NCBI GenBank assembly: GCA_030710605.1
Contig: CP092877.1
Span: 42,082,406 to 42,146,405, forward strand
DNA from: Cordylochernes scorpioides
Taxonomy: Eukaryota > Arthropoda > Arachnida > Pseudoscorpiones > Chernetidae
Length of the DNA: 64,000 bases
Reading direction: 5' to 3'
Every line of letters starts with the position of its first letter. Within the stretch, counting starts at the first letter, position 1. The notes beneath the pieces were generated by a model. It searched no databases, was not told the DNA's origin, and saw only the letters and a list, made by a program, of their open reading frames with translations. A program made the position numbers and the translations under genes. Shown piece after piece: positions 51,677 through 62,449 of this stretch.

Positions 51677-52899
51677 TCAAGAATTATTCATCATAGTTTT
51701 TACGGAAAGTCGAGTACCGTTACAGAGTTTGGGCGGGTTGATGTTCCGTAGTAAAATGATTGGCACTCCAGTTTTCAATTGTAGAACATGCGGTGGAAAT
51801 CCTGGCAAGTCTAGGCAGTTCAGAAATTCAGTCGGATAGTTCACCGCTTCATCTTCATTTAACACCGTATCAATTGATGTATACGTTCTCTCTTCACCCG
51901 GAACCCTATTTTGTACATAGAAGTTTATATCATTGACATCGATGTTTTTTGCAGCAAGTATCGCTCGTTCACTAAGCCACTGAAGATTTCGGTAATTTTG
52001 GGCTATATTTGAGAAAACTTTCTGAATCATTTCTTCTTTGCTTGATGTTAGTGTGCAAAAGCTTGTGGGCAATGTAATGCATTGCGAGGTTAGGTCGATT
52101 GTCATTTTCCCATTTCCAATATTTAGTAGTTGCTTAGCGAAACGCTCTGCGGATGCATCATTTTGCAGATGAACACGCATATTGGTTTTCAACAACAACT
52201 TCTTTACCTGAGGCCATAAAACAGATGACTTGAGACATGCATTCAATTCATCTGCTGGCGTTGAGCGAGGTATAACAGGTAAAGTTTGAAGAAAATCATC
52301 ACACAGTAGAATGAGAGCGCCACCAAAGGAATTCCCATTTGCCCTCAAATCTTTAAACGTACAATCGAGGGCTTCCAATCCTTTTTTGTGAGCCATTGTA
52401 CATTCGTCCCTATTTTTTGTTTGCACGTTTGAAGAACGTTGCCTATTCCGGAATTTTTCGAGATATTACATGTTGTCCTTTCAATTGCGTGCAAATTCAG
52501 CGGCAATTTTAGTGCTGAATGCGCTGTTTGGCCACCGTCCAAAAGTGTTGCAGCAATTCCAAATGAAGCGATTGCCACTGCGATTTCATTCCGTGATCGA
52601 ATGGTTGCCAAGATGAGATTTATGAGAAAGGTTTTGCCTGTGCTTGCGGGCGCATCTAAAAAGTACAATCCGCCCCTTTGATCGGAGATTGCTTGCATCA
52701 ATGTGTCATATGCAATTCGCTGCTCTGGAACCAGTTTCGAAAAATTCCTTTCAACAAACACACTCAAATCATCGACATCAATGTGGGTTTCACGTTGCAA
52801 ATCACGATCATAGGAGTCATTCGCAGATCTATTCGGTGCACATAATCCCATCTGTCCCAATCTCTTATTAGCGATTGCCAAGCAAATATCTTCGATCAA
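51677..52899 (-). pseudogene. Helitron PIF1-like helicase domain
   Basis: Walker A is DAPASTGKTFLI at about 52640-52675, motif II-like region LILLCDDFLQTLPVIPRSTPADE, then LPPxxL-type sequence CNGTRLSVK at the 3' end. Two frames overlap around 52345-52430. The usual GGTGKT is ASTGKT and the usual GGDFRQ is CDDFLQ, so catalysis is doubtful. It unwinds DNA during rolling-circle transposition in intact elements. Confidence 0.9.
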
Positions 52900-53249
52900 A
52901 CCTAAGCCCTATTATATATCTCTGGTGTGAATTGAAGGTTCAGATTCGCTGCTCGTATATGATGTAGGATATCTTCACTCATGGAATCTTTGTATTTTTC
53001 CCAAAGATCCATTGGCTTGGATGGGAAACATGTTGTCAATAGTATTGCAAATAACATGCGAATTTGATGTGGTTGAGCAGTATTTGATGCATCCGCAAGT
53101 GTTGTGTCCCAATGTGCATCGTTTTCAAGAAGGTATAATTCTTGGCAAGCTTCTCGATAGGTGGAACATACTTTGCCATTTACTGTTCTTAGTTCTTGGA
53201 AGGATTCTGGTCCACATACGTTAACTAACAGTAATCTTAAGTAAAAGCA

Positions 53250-54660
53250 TTATTGATTGCTTGGATGAACTGTATACAGACGACCTAAAGCGTCGGACGA
53301 ATATATATTCGGATGTCCTTCAACTGGTGTGCCTTGTTTACGTCGTTGAAACTTTTTTTTCTGATGCATTCCAGGTGTAGTATTTCGGAACATCAGAGTA
53401 ACGTAGAGTTTTTGCGAACAAATCACCTCTGCACAATGAGAAGAACGCAATTAACGTTGTTTGCGGTGGCGATGCTGCTCTTTCACTCGTAAAATACACT
53501 CGCTGCCCATTTTCGAGATGTACTGCCAAATGAACAACTGTAGGATAACGTTCATGATTTAAAATGATAGAATACGCCAAACTGCCTCATTGCTACAGAT
53601 GTAGCGTCATAATTGATAGCGTTGTACTTCATCGATTGGTGCAGATGCATTTTTAACTCCAAAAGCTGCCATATCGCTTCCTTTGTTGACATATTTGCAA
53701 ATGTATTTGATTGACTTAACTGAATTGCAATATTCAACATTGATGTGTGCTTTGAAAGTCCTAGAGAGTAATGGTGAATAAGGCACAATCCAACGATTAT
53801 CAACTTCGATATCAATGTTGTGAACTTTTATAGTGATGCATTTACCGCCATCTTGAGTTGAGCGCCGACGATATTGTGGATATCCATCAACTCCAGTGAT
53901 AGTTTCGGCGTGTAAATCTCTTGGATAGCGCTTAGTACATTTTCCATCCTTCATGCACGGAGAATTGTTGTTTATCGCGCCATACGGACCGTGAATCTTG
54001 TTTTTGGCTACAACTTCGAATAAATCTGGATCAATAGCGATGTCTGGGATTTCTGCTGAGATGACCTGGTCAATTTGGTCTGGTGTGATCTTGTCGATTA
54101 GCCAAATTAAAATATGTACATGTGGTAAGCCTCTCTTCTGCCATTAAATAGAATACATCCAGCATTGTGACGCTCCAAAAACACGATATTTGACAATGAA
54201 ATGCATAAGAGCTCTCAATTTCTGGTTGAACACACGGGCGATGATATCAGGCCGATCCGAAGGGGATTGTCCAGGAAACAAAAGTTCTCTAATTTCATCC
54301 CACCTAGGATTGCATGTAAATGTTATGAATAAATCTGGACGGCCGTATATACGAACATATGTCATTGCATGTTGTGCGTATTCATGCATGTGCCGTGGAC
54401 TTCCTGCGAATGTAGCTAGTAGTATGATCATTTTCCCCAGATCATTGGGATTCCCATCAGTAGCAATTGCATCTCGTAGATGAATATATTTTTCAGAGCG
54501 GAGTTTGGTTTGGTTCAATCGAATGAAAAGTAGTCGTTCGGTCTCGATTTTTACATACATATCGACAATGTATTGCTGGAACAATGTTCGACATTTCAAA
54601 ATGTGATTGTCTCTGTTGGCACGACTCATCAACCGATATGAATAGAAATTCATTGCATTG
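53250..54660 (-). pseudogene. Helitron Rep (HUH endonuclease) domain
   Basis: YIVDMYVKIETERLLFIRLNQ, GSPRHMHEYAQHAMTYVR and DLFITFTCNPRWDEI precede the HUH motif: CATGTACAT (minus strand, 54114-54122) encodes His-Val-His in GLPHVHILIW. The tyrosine motif is KYICKYVNKGSD at 53607-53954. The region is in three or four frames. In intact Helitrons these residues nick and join DNA. Confidence 0.9.
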
Positions 54661-55821
54661 ATTTTTTTTATCGATCTGATAATCTAATAATCTGATTTTT
54701 TTTGGATCTCTCATCTTAATATTGAAGTGATATCCATCTTCTCCTTGCCAGAACAAAATGGGATATTGTAAGGCATCATATGAGCGATGAGTTTCAGATA
54801 CTCGTTGAAAGTTATCATCTCTGCGATGAATTACTATATCGCGGGAATTATATTCTTCGCCAACTATGAGGATTGCCACTTCATCTATTGTTGGTGCATT
54901 GAATCGCCTTTCGTGTTGACCTGCTGGTGTTTTGTCAGCTCTAATAACAACTACGTAATCATCAGTAGGCATTCGTTCGATGGCTATCTTGAACAGTCGA
55001 ACTAATTCGTTGTGTTGATCTAACAAATTTTGTAATGAAGACACAATTTCTTGATTTGTGCTGCTATTGAATCTACAGCGTTGATTAACTTGGTCATCGG
55101 TGTTTCCCATGAAATAAATTTGCAGAAATTTGTGATCTGAATCCGGCAGAGGTAGAAGTGATCCAACACGATGGCAAATTTGCCCTTGCACTTTAAACGT
55201 TGGCATGTAATTGTCCCGAATGATTTCTGTTGCACCGAACGATGTCATTTGAAAGCATGAATTGTACTTTCGAATGTTTCTCAAGAAATGCTTTGATTGG
55301 CTTGTTGCACCTGATATCAACGTTGATAAAGGTTCATGAGGTAAATGCTATTCGGGCAATTTCACTTTACCACCTGCGCAGCACATTCCTGGAGTCTCAT
55401 TCTTGAATTTAAACGCATCACAAAATTTGCATAACTTGTCCATTTTATCAATAACAACACTTGGATGCAGACTGTAATCATATTCAGCATCATAATGGAA
55501 CGCGGCCCGGTTCAAGTCAGCATGTAGTGTTCGTCTGGAGCGAACATTGCGTTCTCGATTGGTTCCCAACCGTGTTTCCCGCTGGGCAATTGATTCATTT
55601 GAGCGACCCTGAGCAGTTTGTATTCGATCGGCTTCCAACCTTGCATTTCGTTGTTGAACTGTCTCATTCGAGCGAGCTTAAGCAGTTTTTATTCGATCGG
55701 CTTCCAACCTTGCATTTCGTTGTTGAACTGTCTCATTCGAGCGAGCTTGAGCAGTTTGTATTCGATCGGCTTACAACCTTGCATCTCGTTATTGAACTGA
55801 TTCTGAAGCTCGTGATATCTT
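54493..55821 (-). pseudogene. Helitron protein N-terminal region
   Basis: The 23-residue repeats (about 55611-55800) are followed by the zinc-finger-like CKFCDAFKFKNETPGMCCAGGK at 55348-55450 and the Helitron_like_N region (FLQIYFMGN, CRFNSS, IFRRDDN-type HRRDDNFQRVSETHRSYD). A TAA near 55791 and the lost start codon show that it is dead. Confidence 0.88.
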
Positions 55822-56302
55822 TTTCGATCATCGTTTTATCTAGTGAACATTTTTTCCCGGTCCCTTGAAAAATACTCGATAAGTTGAATTGAATCAATAT
55901 TAATTGGTTCCCTCGGTAATTGGAAGTTAAAGGAATAGTATCTTCGTCTTTAATTGTATCATTATTCTTGTATCTAATAAATTGCCGTGTCATCCTGAGA
56001 TAATCTTACTTTTTATAAATAATCTTTAAGAAAATAAACTTAGTGATAATAAAACTTGTAGATAAAAAACTTGTTATCATCGTCGCAATGGTGACGCTGC
56101 TTGCGAGTTAAATCTACAAATCTGCAAATAACTCAAAGGATATTCAAGATATTCAAGAAATTATTTTTCAGAAACCTTCCCAGTACTATACTAAATAATT
56201 TCCTAAAGTTTCATGGCGTTCCAATGAGTGGTTTGGTCAGGCATAATGGACAGAAAGACAGACACACACACACACACATACATTCATTTTCATATATATA
56301 GA

Positions 56303-56802
56303 CTAGCGGACGTACCCGGCTTCGCCCGGGTTTTACCCGAGTAAAGGTTTTTCTAACGAATCTCTCAATAAAGTGAACATTTTCTCCCGGTCCCTTGAAA
56401 AATACTCGATAAGTTAGATAAAATCAATATTAATTGGTTCCCTCGGTAATTGGAAGTCAAAGGAATAGTATCTTGCCTTGGAATTGTATCATTATTCTTG
56501 TCTCAAATAAATTGCCGTGTCATCCTGAATTTTGTCTTTCCTAATTTTCTAGATTACAAAATCATCGTATCATCATGATAATATTTAGAGCAGATTGTTG
56601 AATTATAACAGATAAATTAGAATATTTATCTTGATTATTTTAAAGCGAAAAGTTATTTCAAAAATTTTATTTGCTAGAAACCTTCCCAATACTATACTAA
56701 AAAACTTCCCAAAGTTTCATGGCGTTCCAATGAGTGGTTTGGTCAGGCATAAAGGACAGACAGACACACACACACACATACATTCATTTTTATATATATA
56801 GA
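56303..56802 (-). mobile_element. Non-autonomous Helitron (family 1)
   Basis: CTAG at 56303-56306 abuts the 5' terminus of the larger Helitron with no spacer. Hairpin CCGGCTTCGCCCGG, TC terminus at 56802. 500 bp. Confidence 0.88.
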
Positions 56803-56806
56803 TATA

Positions 56807-56956
56807 CTAGACGAATGGCCCGGGCAACGCCCGGGTTTTACCCGAGTGCGTATATATTTTAAAAATGTTTTAATTGAAATACTATTCGTTACAATTATAA
56901 ATTGGCGCCGTGGATGTCTCTCTTGTGAAACGTCCCGCCCCAAACTGTGTGTGTCT
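56807..56956 (-). mobile_element. Helitron family 2, 3' end
   Basis: CTAG at 56807-56810 followed by ACGAATGGCCCGGGCAACGC and CCGGG. About 140 bases match 20389-20545 and the reverse complement of 35403-35535. The 5' end is not defined. Confidence 0.75.
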
Positions 56957-56994
56957 TGAAAATATAAAAATAAAAATGTGAATGGAAAAATATT

Positions 56995-57067
56995 TCCAGG
57001 GTAGCCTAGTGGTCATGGCATCTGCCCGGTAAGCGGAAGGTCGTGGGTTCGATTCCCATCCCTTGAC
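56995..57067 (+). tRNA. tRNA-like Pol III gene, anticodon GGT (Thr), doubtful
   Basis: Acceptor TCCAGGG/CCCTTGA (one mismatch), D arm GCC/GGC, anticodon stem TCTGC/GCGGA with loop CCGGTAA and T arm GTGGG/CCCAT. The anticodon GGT is at 57028-57030. The A box TAGCCTAGTGG and B box GGTTCGATTCC are good, and a T7 terminator follows at 57071. Position 33 is C rather than the near-universal T, and GGT is not the usual threonine anticodon in animals, so a pseudogene or a SINE head is likely. Confidence 0.6.
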
Positions 57068-57412
57068 ACTTTTTTTATTTTATCCATTCTGACCAAAATC
57101 TATCCGTGAACTTCACACAGTGAACTTCACACAGAGAGAATAAGGCAATTATATAAGTAGATAATCCAAATTGTGCCTTATCACACACTATTTTTTATTT
57201 GGCCTTATTACCATGTGTTTATAATCTATGACGTAATGCCGGCGGCGCGCGCCCGTTGGCTGCCGGCGAGTTCGTGACCTCCCTGTGCGCGCGCATCCGT
57301 GACAGAACCGGCCGGCCCATGACGGTCGTGACTATATATATAATGGATGGATAATAATAATAATATAATAATAATAATAATAATATTATAATATTATTAT
57401 TATTATTATTAT
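57068..57412. other. GC-rich patch and (ATT)n microsatellite
   Basis: 57240-57340 is rich in GCGCGCGC and CCGGCCGG. From about 57346 to 57412 is a TAA/ATT repeat that served as target for gypsy-5. No gene. CCGTGACAGAACCGGCCGG at 57298 recurs at 61832 beyond gypsy-5. Confidence 0.7.
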
Positions 57413-57617
57413 TGTAATATACCTTATAATAATATTATAATATACTCTGTTTAATTAATTTATTTTTGATTGTTTTGGATTTGGCAGCACTGTAATTGTT
57501 GTTGTTGTTATGAATCTATTTAAAAAGTGTACGTTTGACATTAAAAATAGATATAATAAAAATTAGTTTATTAATTTAATAAAACATATTTATTTATTTA
57601 ATCGAAGGAACATTACA
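57413..57617 (+). repeat. Gypsy-5 5' LTR
   Basis: 205 bp, TGTAATATACC...AACATTACA. It is followed after three A by the gag ATG, so there is essentially no untranslated leader. Confidence 0.95.
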
Positions 57618-57620
57618 AAA

Positions 57621-58650
57621 ATGGCGCAGCCGACAGGATCGATCATCCTGCATTTTAAGAATAAAAAGGTAATTGGCTATAGCTTTAACCCTGATGCTAA
57701 CGTTCTATCTATCCCTGAAGAATTTCAAATGCCCATTAATCACGAGCTCGTGTTTAAATGTGGAAAGAATCTAACTTCTTACTATTTAGAAAAGGATTCT
57801 AATAGATTTGTTAAAGTTCCATCAAAAATAATTGAAATATACAAAAATCGATCATTTGAAGATTTACAAATTTGCGTAATGGATGAGGAGGAATTAGATG
57901 CAAAATCTCTATTAACAGAAGACACTTTTAGCAAATTGATAACTACTGTAGCAGAACAACAAAAACTAGTTAATTCTTTAGTTCAAAATTTAAGTTTAAA
58001 CCAGCATGAATATGCACCAAGACATGTCGAAATGAAAGCACCTGATTTCTCCGGTAATAACTTAGATCCAGCCACTTGGATAACCCTATATGAAAATGTC
58101 TGTGCAAATAATGGTTGGGTAAAAGATCAATCCAAAATATATGGTATGAGAAACTACCTAGGGGAACTGCACAATTGTGGTTCGATAGCAGACTTGATGA
58201 TGAATGCAACTTTAGCTGGGAAACATGGAAAGAAGATTTTGTATCCTCATTTGGGGATAACCCCATAGACAAATATGATAGGGCGTTCAAGTGGAGATAT
58301 CGAGGCGGCTCTCTGATCGATACTTCCACCAAAAACAAAGGAAAATGCGATTAGGGATGCCCGGCTTAAGTGAAAAGCTATTGATAATTGGAGTGATTCA
58401 TGGGCTACCCCCAGATATGCAGAATCAGTTGTCCACTGTGAAAATCGAAAACAAAGAGACTCTTCTTCAGCTGCTGAAAAATATCCGTCCCAGTTTGGAG
58501 AAAAAACCTTTTGAACCCAAGCCCTACCAGACAACTGGCAACACAGTGGTCAAGAAGCCAGCCTATTTTGCCAAACTTGATCAAATTGAGGAGGCATCAC
58601 AGACAATGAACAATCAAAATAATTCTGTGTCTTCTCTTCAAAAAAACTAA
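57621..58650 (+). pseudogene. gag: Gypsy-5 gag
   Basis: The start MAQPTGSII at 57621 overlaps the primer site. The frame runs well to about 58160, where a G4 run shifts it; the capsid-like WFDSRLDDECNFSWETWKEDFVSSFG continues one frame over, and a second shift near 58315 leads to MPGLSEKLLIIGVIHGLPPDM. I see no zinc knuckle. It ends at 58650. Confidence 0.82.
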
Positions 58651-58673
58651 ATTTAGAGGGTTGTTCGATCCCG

Positions 58674-59160
58674 ATGACAAAATCGATCCTATTTTTGTCT
58701 TGCAAAAGTCCCGATTCTATGTTGCCCGTTATTATAAATGGTGTAAAACTTGTTGCTTTCTTGGATCCAGGTTCTTCTATCAATCTAATGAGAAGAGACC
58801 TTTTGGCCAAATATAAATGGAAAAGTTATCCATCAGAGACCACGATAACAACGATTGACGAAAGCCATGTCCGAGCTACTGAGAATATTGAGCTGGAACT
58901 TCAGGGTTGACGATCAACAGAGAATGATGACGGCGACAATATTGAGGGAGATGCCATTCGAACTGTTAATAGGAAAGCCCACCATGAGGGATCTCCGAAT
59001 TCAATGGAACTTTGGGACTGATGAGATTAAGTGCTTGTCTTTGCGGTCAAAAGAAGTTATTTTTACCAGTGATGACCTGATCACTATATTCCCAAGCTTT
59101 GCAATGTCTCCAAAAAGGAATTACCATTGCACGAGATCGACTTTCTATTGAAGCCCAATA
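58674..59160 (+). pseudogene. pro: Gypsy-5 protease region
   Basis: FLDPGSSINLMRRDLL is in the place of the aspartic protease active site. The expected D-T/S-G is D-P-G here. The C-terminal part (MPFELLIGKPTMRDL) is one frame over. Either the enzyme is altered or a substitution inactivated it. Confidence 0.75.
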
Positions 59161-59995
59161 ATAACATCGTGGCGTGTAAACCTTACCCTATGTCAGGTCA
59201 CAAGAGAGCATGGACTGCTGGAAAAATCAAGGAGATGCTAGATGGGGATATTATTACTCCTTCTACTTCTGAGTACGCATCACCTTGTATTCTAGTTCCT
59301 AAAACGGACTCGTCCTACCGACTCTGTATTGACTATCGACAGTTGAATAAAGATACTTTTTTTGGACCCTTTTCCTTTTCCTAGAATCGACTCAATCATT
59401 AATAAATTTGGGGGTTGTCGATACTTTACAAAAATTGATTTGAAGGATGGGTTTTGGCAAGTCGGTCTAACTAAAGCCACGAGAAAGTTCTCTGCTTTTG
59501 TAACACCTGATGGACTTTATGAGTTTAAGAGACTACCGTTCGGGTGGAAAAATTCACCTCCTAGATTTCAAAGGGTTATGAGCGAGATGTTGGCTGATTT
59601 ATTGGAACTCAGAGTGGTTGTTTACATTGACGACATTTGTTGTGGCGCCCCAACCCCTTGAAGAATGTGCTTCCCTCACCTACAAAGTTCTCAATAGATT
59701 GAATCAATATAATATGACAGTGAACTTGGGCAAGTGCCAAATTTGTGTATCTGAGGTGGAACTTTTAGGTAGAATTATAAACGGTAACTCGAAGCAAATG
59801 AAGGAGGAAGTAATCGAAAAGGCTAAACTCATGAAACGCCCATATAATCTTAAGTCACTACAATGTTTTACTGGATTTACAGGTCATTTTCGGGCCTATA
59901 TACCAAACTATGCCACGATAGTTCGACCGTTGGACAACCTGAAGAAAAAAGATTCTAGTTTTATGTGGTCTGATAAATGTGAAGAGGCCTATTAA
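59127..59995 (+). pseudogene. pol: Gypsy-5 reverse transcriptase
   Basis: YRLCIDYRQLNKDT, YFTKIDLKDGFWQVGLT, LPFGWKNSPPRFQRVM and VVVYIDDICC (the YXDD box), then the thumb LKSLQCFTGFTGHFRAYI. Frames change at T7 (59357-59363) and C4 (59654-59657). A TAA at 59992-59994 replaces a glutamine codon. Confidence 0.92.
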
Positions 59996-59999
59996 AAAC

Positions 60000-60775
60000 T
60001 TATTGATATCATCACGTCAAAACCAATACTGGCAATCCCAGATGAGTCATTGCCTTATGAAATGTCAACAGATGCTTCATATTATGGAACAGGGGCTATT
60101 CTATACCAGAGAGACGTGAATAAAAGGAAATCACTTCAACTCAGAGTGATTAGTTATTATTCATATACATTTTCCAAGGCTGAACAAAATTATTCCATCA
60201 CCGAAAAAGAATGCCTTGCTGTGTTGAAGGCTGTCAAACACTTCAGATGGTATTTGGAAGGCAAGTCTTTTGCTGTCCACACGGATCATCGCGCATTGAC
60301 ACAGCTACTTTCCTGTGGCCATCTACGGGATCGACTTGCGAGGTGGCAGCTGTTTTCTGAGCTCATTCGAAATGAGAGTGAACCACCGTTCTGGCAGGGA
60401 GCTCAGCGATGCAGACGCGCTGTCTAGATTGGCTGTAGAAACACCAAATTCCAGCGATCAAACCGTACTGTTTGTTAAACATCAGAGTATTCCTTTAAAA
60501 TTAGAAGATCACGGGAAATATTTTGTCCCTCACGAACATCGAACTTCAATTTTATCTATGTACCATGATGATCCCTTATCAGGAGGACATTCGGGGTTTT
60601 GGAGGACATATTATAAAATGAAGCAACGCTTTGTTTGGCCTGGTATGAAGAATGACATAAGGAAATATGTATCTTCTTGTCCTATCTGTCAAAGGGTCAA
60701 GTTCAAGTATAAGAGACGTCCTTCAAAGATGAGTTTGCCCATCAATCAAGGGTACCTTTCCATACTGTACATGTA
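60000..60775 (+). pseudogene. pol: Gypsy-5 RNase H and integrase zinc module
   Basis: MSTDASYYGTGAIL, ITEKECLAVLKAVKHF, VHTDHRALTQLL, then after a T4-run shift (60353-60356) DADALSRLAV. Integrase HHCC: YHDDPLSGGHSGFWRTYYKMKQRFVWPGM...CPICQ. Confidence 0.9.
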
Positions 60776-61563
60776 GATTTCGCCGAGGCTCCTTCTAACA
60801 TCAAGGATAAGAATTCAACATTTTTACTAATTATTGACGAGGCTACTAGGGTAGTTCAAGCAAAGGCAATGAAACAACATGGCCGAGCTCTAATAAAATA
60901 TTTCATCGAACATGAGGATCTGAAATCAGTGAGAACTATAGTCTCCGATCAAGGGAGATCATTTGTGTATGGAGAATTCCCTAGGTGGGCAACCTCCAAA
61001 GACATCCGATTAATAACTACTTCTCCTTATCACCCTGCAGGAAATGGTTTAGCGGAACGAGCTATACGAGATATAAAGACCTTTCTCTCGTGCTATCCTC
61101 ACTTCAAGGGTGGATGGAAAAAAATGCCTTAGAAGCGGCAGTACGCTACCATAATAGATCCTACAACTCCTACCTGGGTTGCTCCCCTTTATTCAAACTT
61201 ACAAAAACTTCCCCTGTTTTACCTGCCGATAAAGAGCTTAATCTTCACTGTCCCCTTTATGAAACAGAAAAGAGTCAAATTGAGCAAAACCTCTACCGAC
61301 AAAGAACAAAGTTTTATTTTAACAGTCGTAAGAAGGCCTTGCCACCAGAGATGAATATCGACGATTATATTTTGGTAAGACATCAGAAGGTTGGAAAGGA
61401 ATGGAAGCTATCTGGTCCGCATCGAGTGACAAGGGTAACCAAAATGGATGGCCACCCCAAATATGTTGAATATGAGTCTGATGATAAAACTCCAAGAACG
61501 GCTCACATCTCCAATATCCAACCTTATCTGCATCGACATCCCAGGAGGGATGAAGTCGCTTGA
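60770..61563 (+). pseudogene. pol: Gypsy-5 integrase core and C-terminus
   Basis: DFAEAPSNIKD near 60778 (first D), IVSDQGRSF (second D), AGNGLAERAIRDIK (E), then after an A7 shift (61118-61124) LEAAVRYHNRSYN and a chromo/GPY-like end (WKLSGPHRVTRV). Stop at 61561-61563, just before the purine tract and the 3' LTR. Confidence 0.9.
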
Positions 61564-61575
61564 AGTCGGGGGAGT

Positions 61576-61779
61576 TGTAATATACCTTATAATAATATTA
61601 TAATATACTCTGTTTAATTAATTTATTTTTGATTGTTTGGATTTGGCAGCACTGTAATTGTTGTTGTTGTTATGAATCTATTTAAAAAGTGTACGTTTGA
61701 CATTAAAAATAGATATAATAAAAATTAGTTTATTAATTTAATAAAACATATTTATTTATTTAATCGAAGGAACATTACA
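61576..61779 (+). repeat. Gypsy-5 3' LTR
   Basis: 204 bp, one base shorter than the 5' LTR (GTTTGG for GTTTTGG). Confidence 0.95.
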
Positions 61780-61904
61780 ATTATTATTATCATTAGATAA
61801 TGATAACGATCATAATGATGATGCGCGCGCACCCGTGACAGAACCGGCCGGCCGGTCCATGACGGTCGTGACTATATATGTTGATAGGTGGATTGGATGT
61901 TTTC

Positions 61905-61975
61905 TAGAATCGTTTTAACAAATGTTCGCTAGGCAAACTTTTATTCGGGTAAAAACCGGGCGAAGCCAGGAACAT
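61905..61975 (+). mobile_element. Helitron family 1, 3' end remnant
   Basis: AACAAATGTTCGCTAGGCAA, ATTCGGGTAAAAACC and GGGCGAAGCCAGG, but CTAG is lost. The 5' part is missing. Confidence 0.6.
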
Positions 61976-61984
61976 ATATATATA

Positions 61985-62449
61985 TGTGTTTGTCGGCTAT
62001 GCAAGCCCTCAATATATACCCAATCTCGCTGATATTTGAACAAGACAGAGAGTTAATCTGGAAGAGCTTTGTGTCGCACTTTTAACCAAGAAAAATTATA
62101 ATCAACCAAGTACTGAGCAACAATTAATTTTTAGTCAGAAATGATTATGACACTATTGCTGCATCATGTTTGATTGACATAGACAAAATTCTTTAGGGGA
62201 TTATTTACTAAAGCAGACCACGGGCGAAGCCAGTTAATAATATTTAGTAGGCAGGAACAAAATCTACCAGCGAAACATTCACTCGAGCAGAAGACACATG
62301 AAGCCAGGTCATCTCTATATATAAAATATCTTTCTCGGCCTTTTCGCTAAGATCATGTAGTATATCTCTATATATTTTTATTTATATATATCTTTTAAAA
62401 ATCTATTCAGTAGAGAGAGAGGATATGTTTGCTCGAAAAATATAGTTTA
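61985..62449 (+). mobile_element. Helitron-type unit carrying U2 snRNA sequence (second copy)
   Basis: Opposite orientation to 10444-10890 and collinear over 62110-62450. Same blocks: AGACCACGGGCGAAGCCAG, GGCAGGAACAAAATC, ACCAGCGAAACATTCACTCG, AAGCCAGGTCATCTC. The U2-like segment is at 62328-62366. Confidence 0.6.
62328..62366 (+). pseudogene. U2 snRNA 5' domain fragment
   Basis: ATCTTTCTCGGCCTTTTCGC then TAAGATCATGTAGTATATC. It matches U2 positions 1 to about 40 with ATCGC changed to ATCTT, one G-to-C, and the same short deletion before GTAGTA as the copy at 10664. The shared deletion shows common descent as part of a mobile unit. Confidence 0.85.

Larger units (their letters stand above)
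50308..56302 (-). mobile_element. Autonomous-type Helitron, broken
   Basis: Rep/helicase fragments run from 55821 to 50456, and a family-1 5' terminus (TCTATATATATGAAAATGAA) lies at 56302. A candidate 3' end is CTAG at 50308-50311 with a GC-rich GCGACGCGCGAAG just before it, but the next base is not T, so this end is weak. A Penelope-like element (about 50737-51668) splits the helicase. The joint near 55832 fuses the coding N-terminus to short-Helitron sequence and removes the normal start. Confidence 0.7.
57413..61779 (+). mobile_element. Gypsy-5 LTR retrotransposon
   Basis: LTRs of 205 and 204 bp (57413-57617, 61576-61779) differ by one T. The target duplication is ATTAT (inside a microsatellite). 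The primer site TGGCGCAGCCGACAGGAT at 57622 matches the 3' end of serine tRNA in type. The purine run GTCGGGGGAG precedes the 3' LTR. Order gag, protease, RT, RNase H, integrase. There are many frame breaks, most of them at homopolymers. Confidence 0.96.

Noticed and set aside
55461-55868. Plus-strand 135-residue repeat protein
   Set aside because: Antisense reading of the Helitron N-terminal repeats; the minus strand has the known repeat motif in frame with the rest of the protein.
62328-62366. A functional U2 snRNA gene
   Set aside because: Only the first 40 bases or so are present; no Sm site, no 3' stem-loops, and internal changes.
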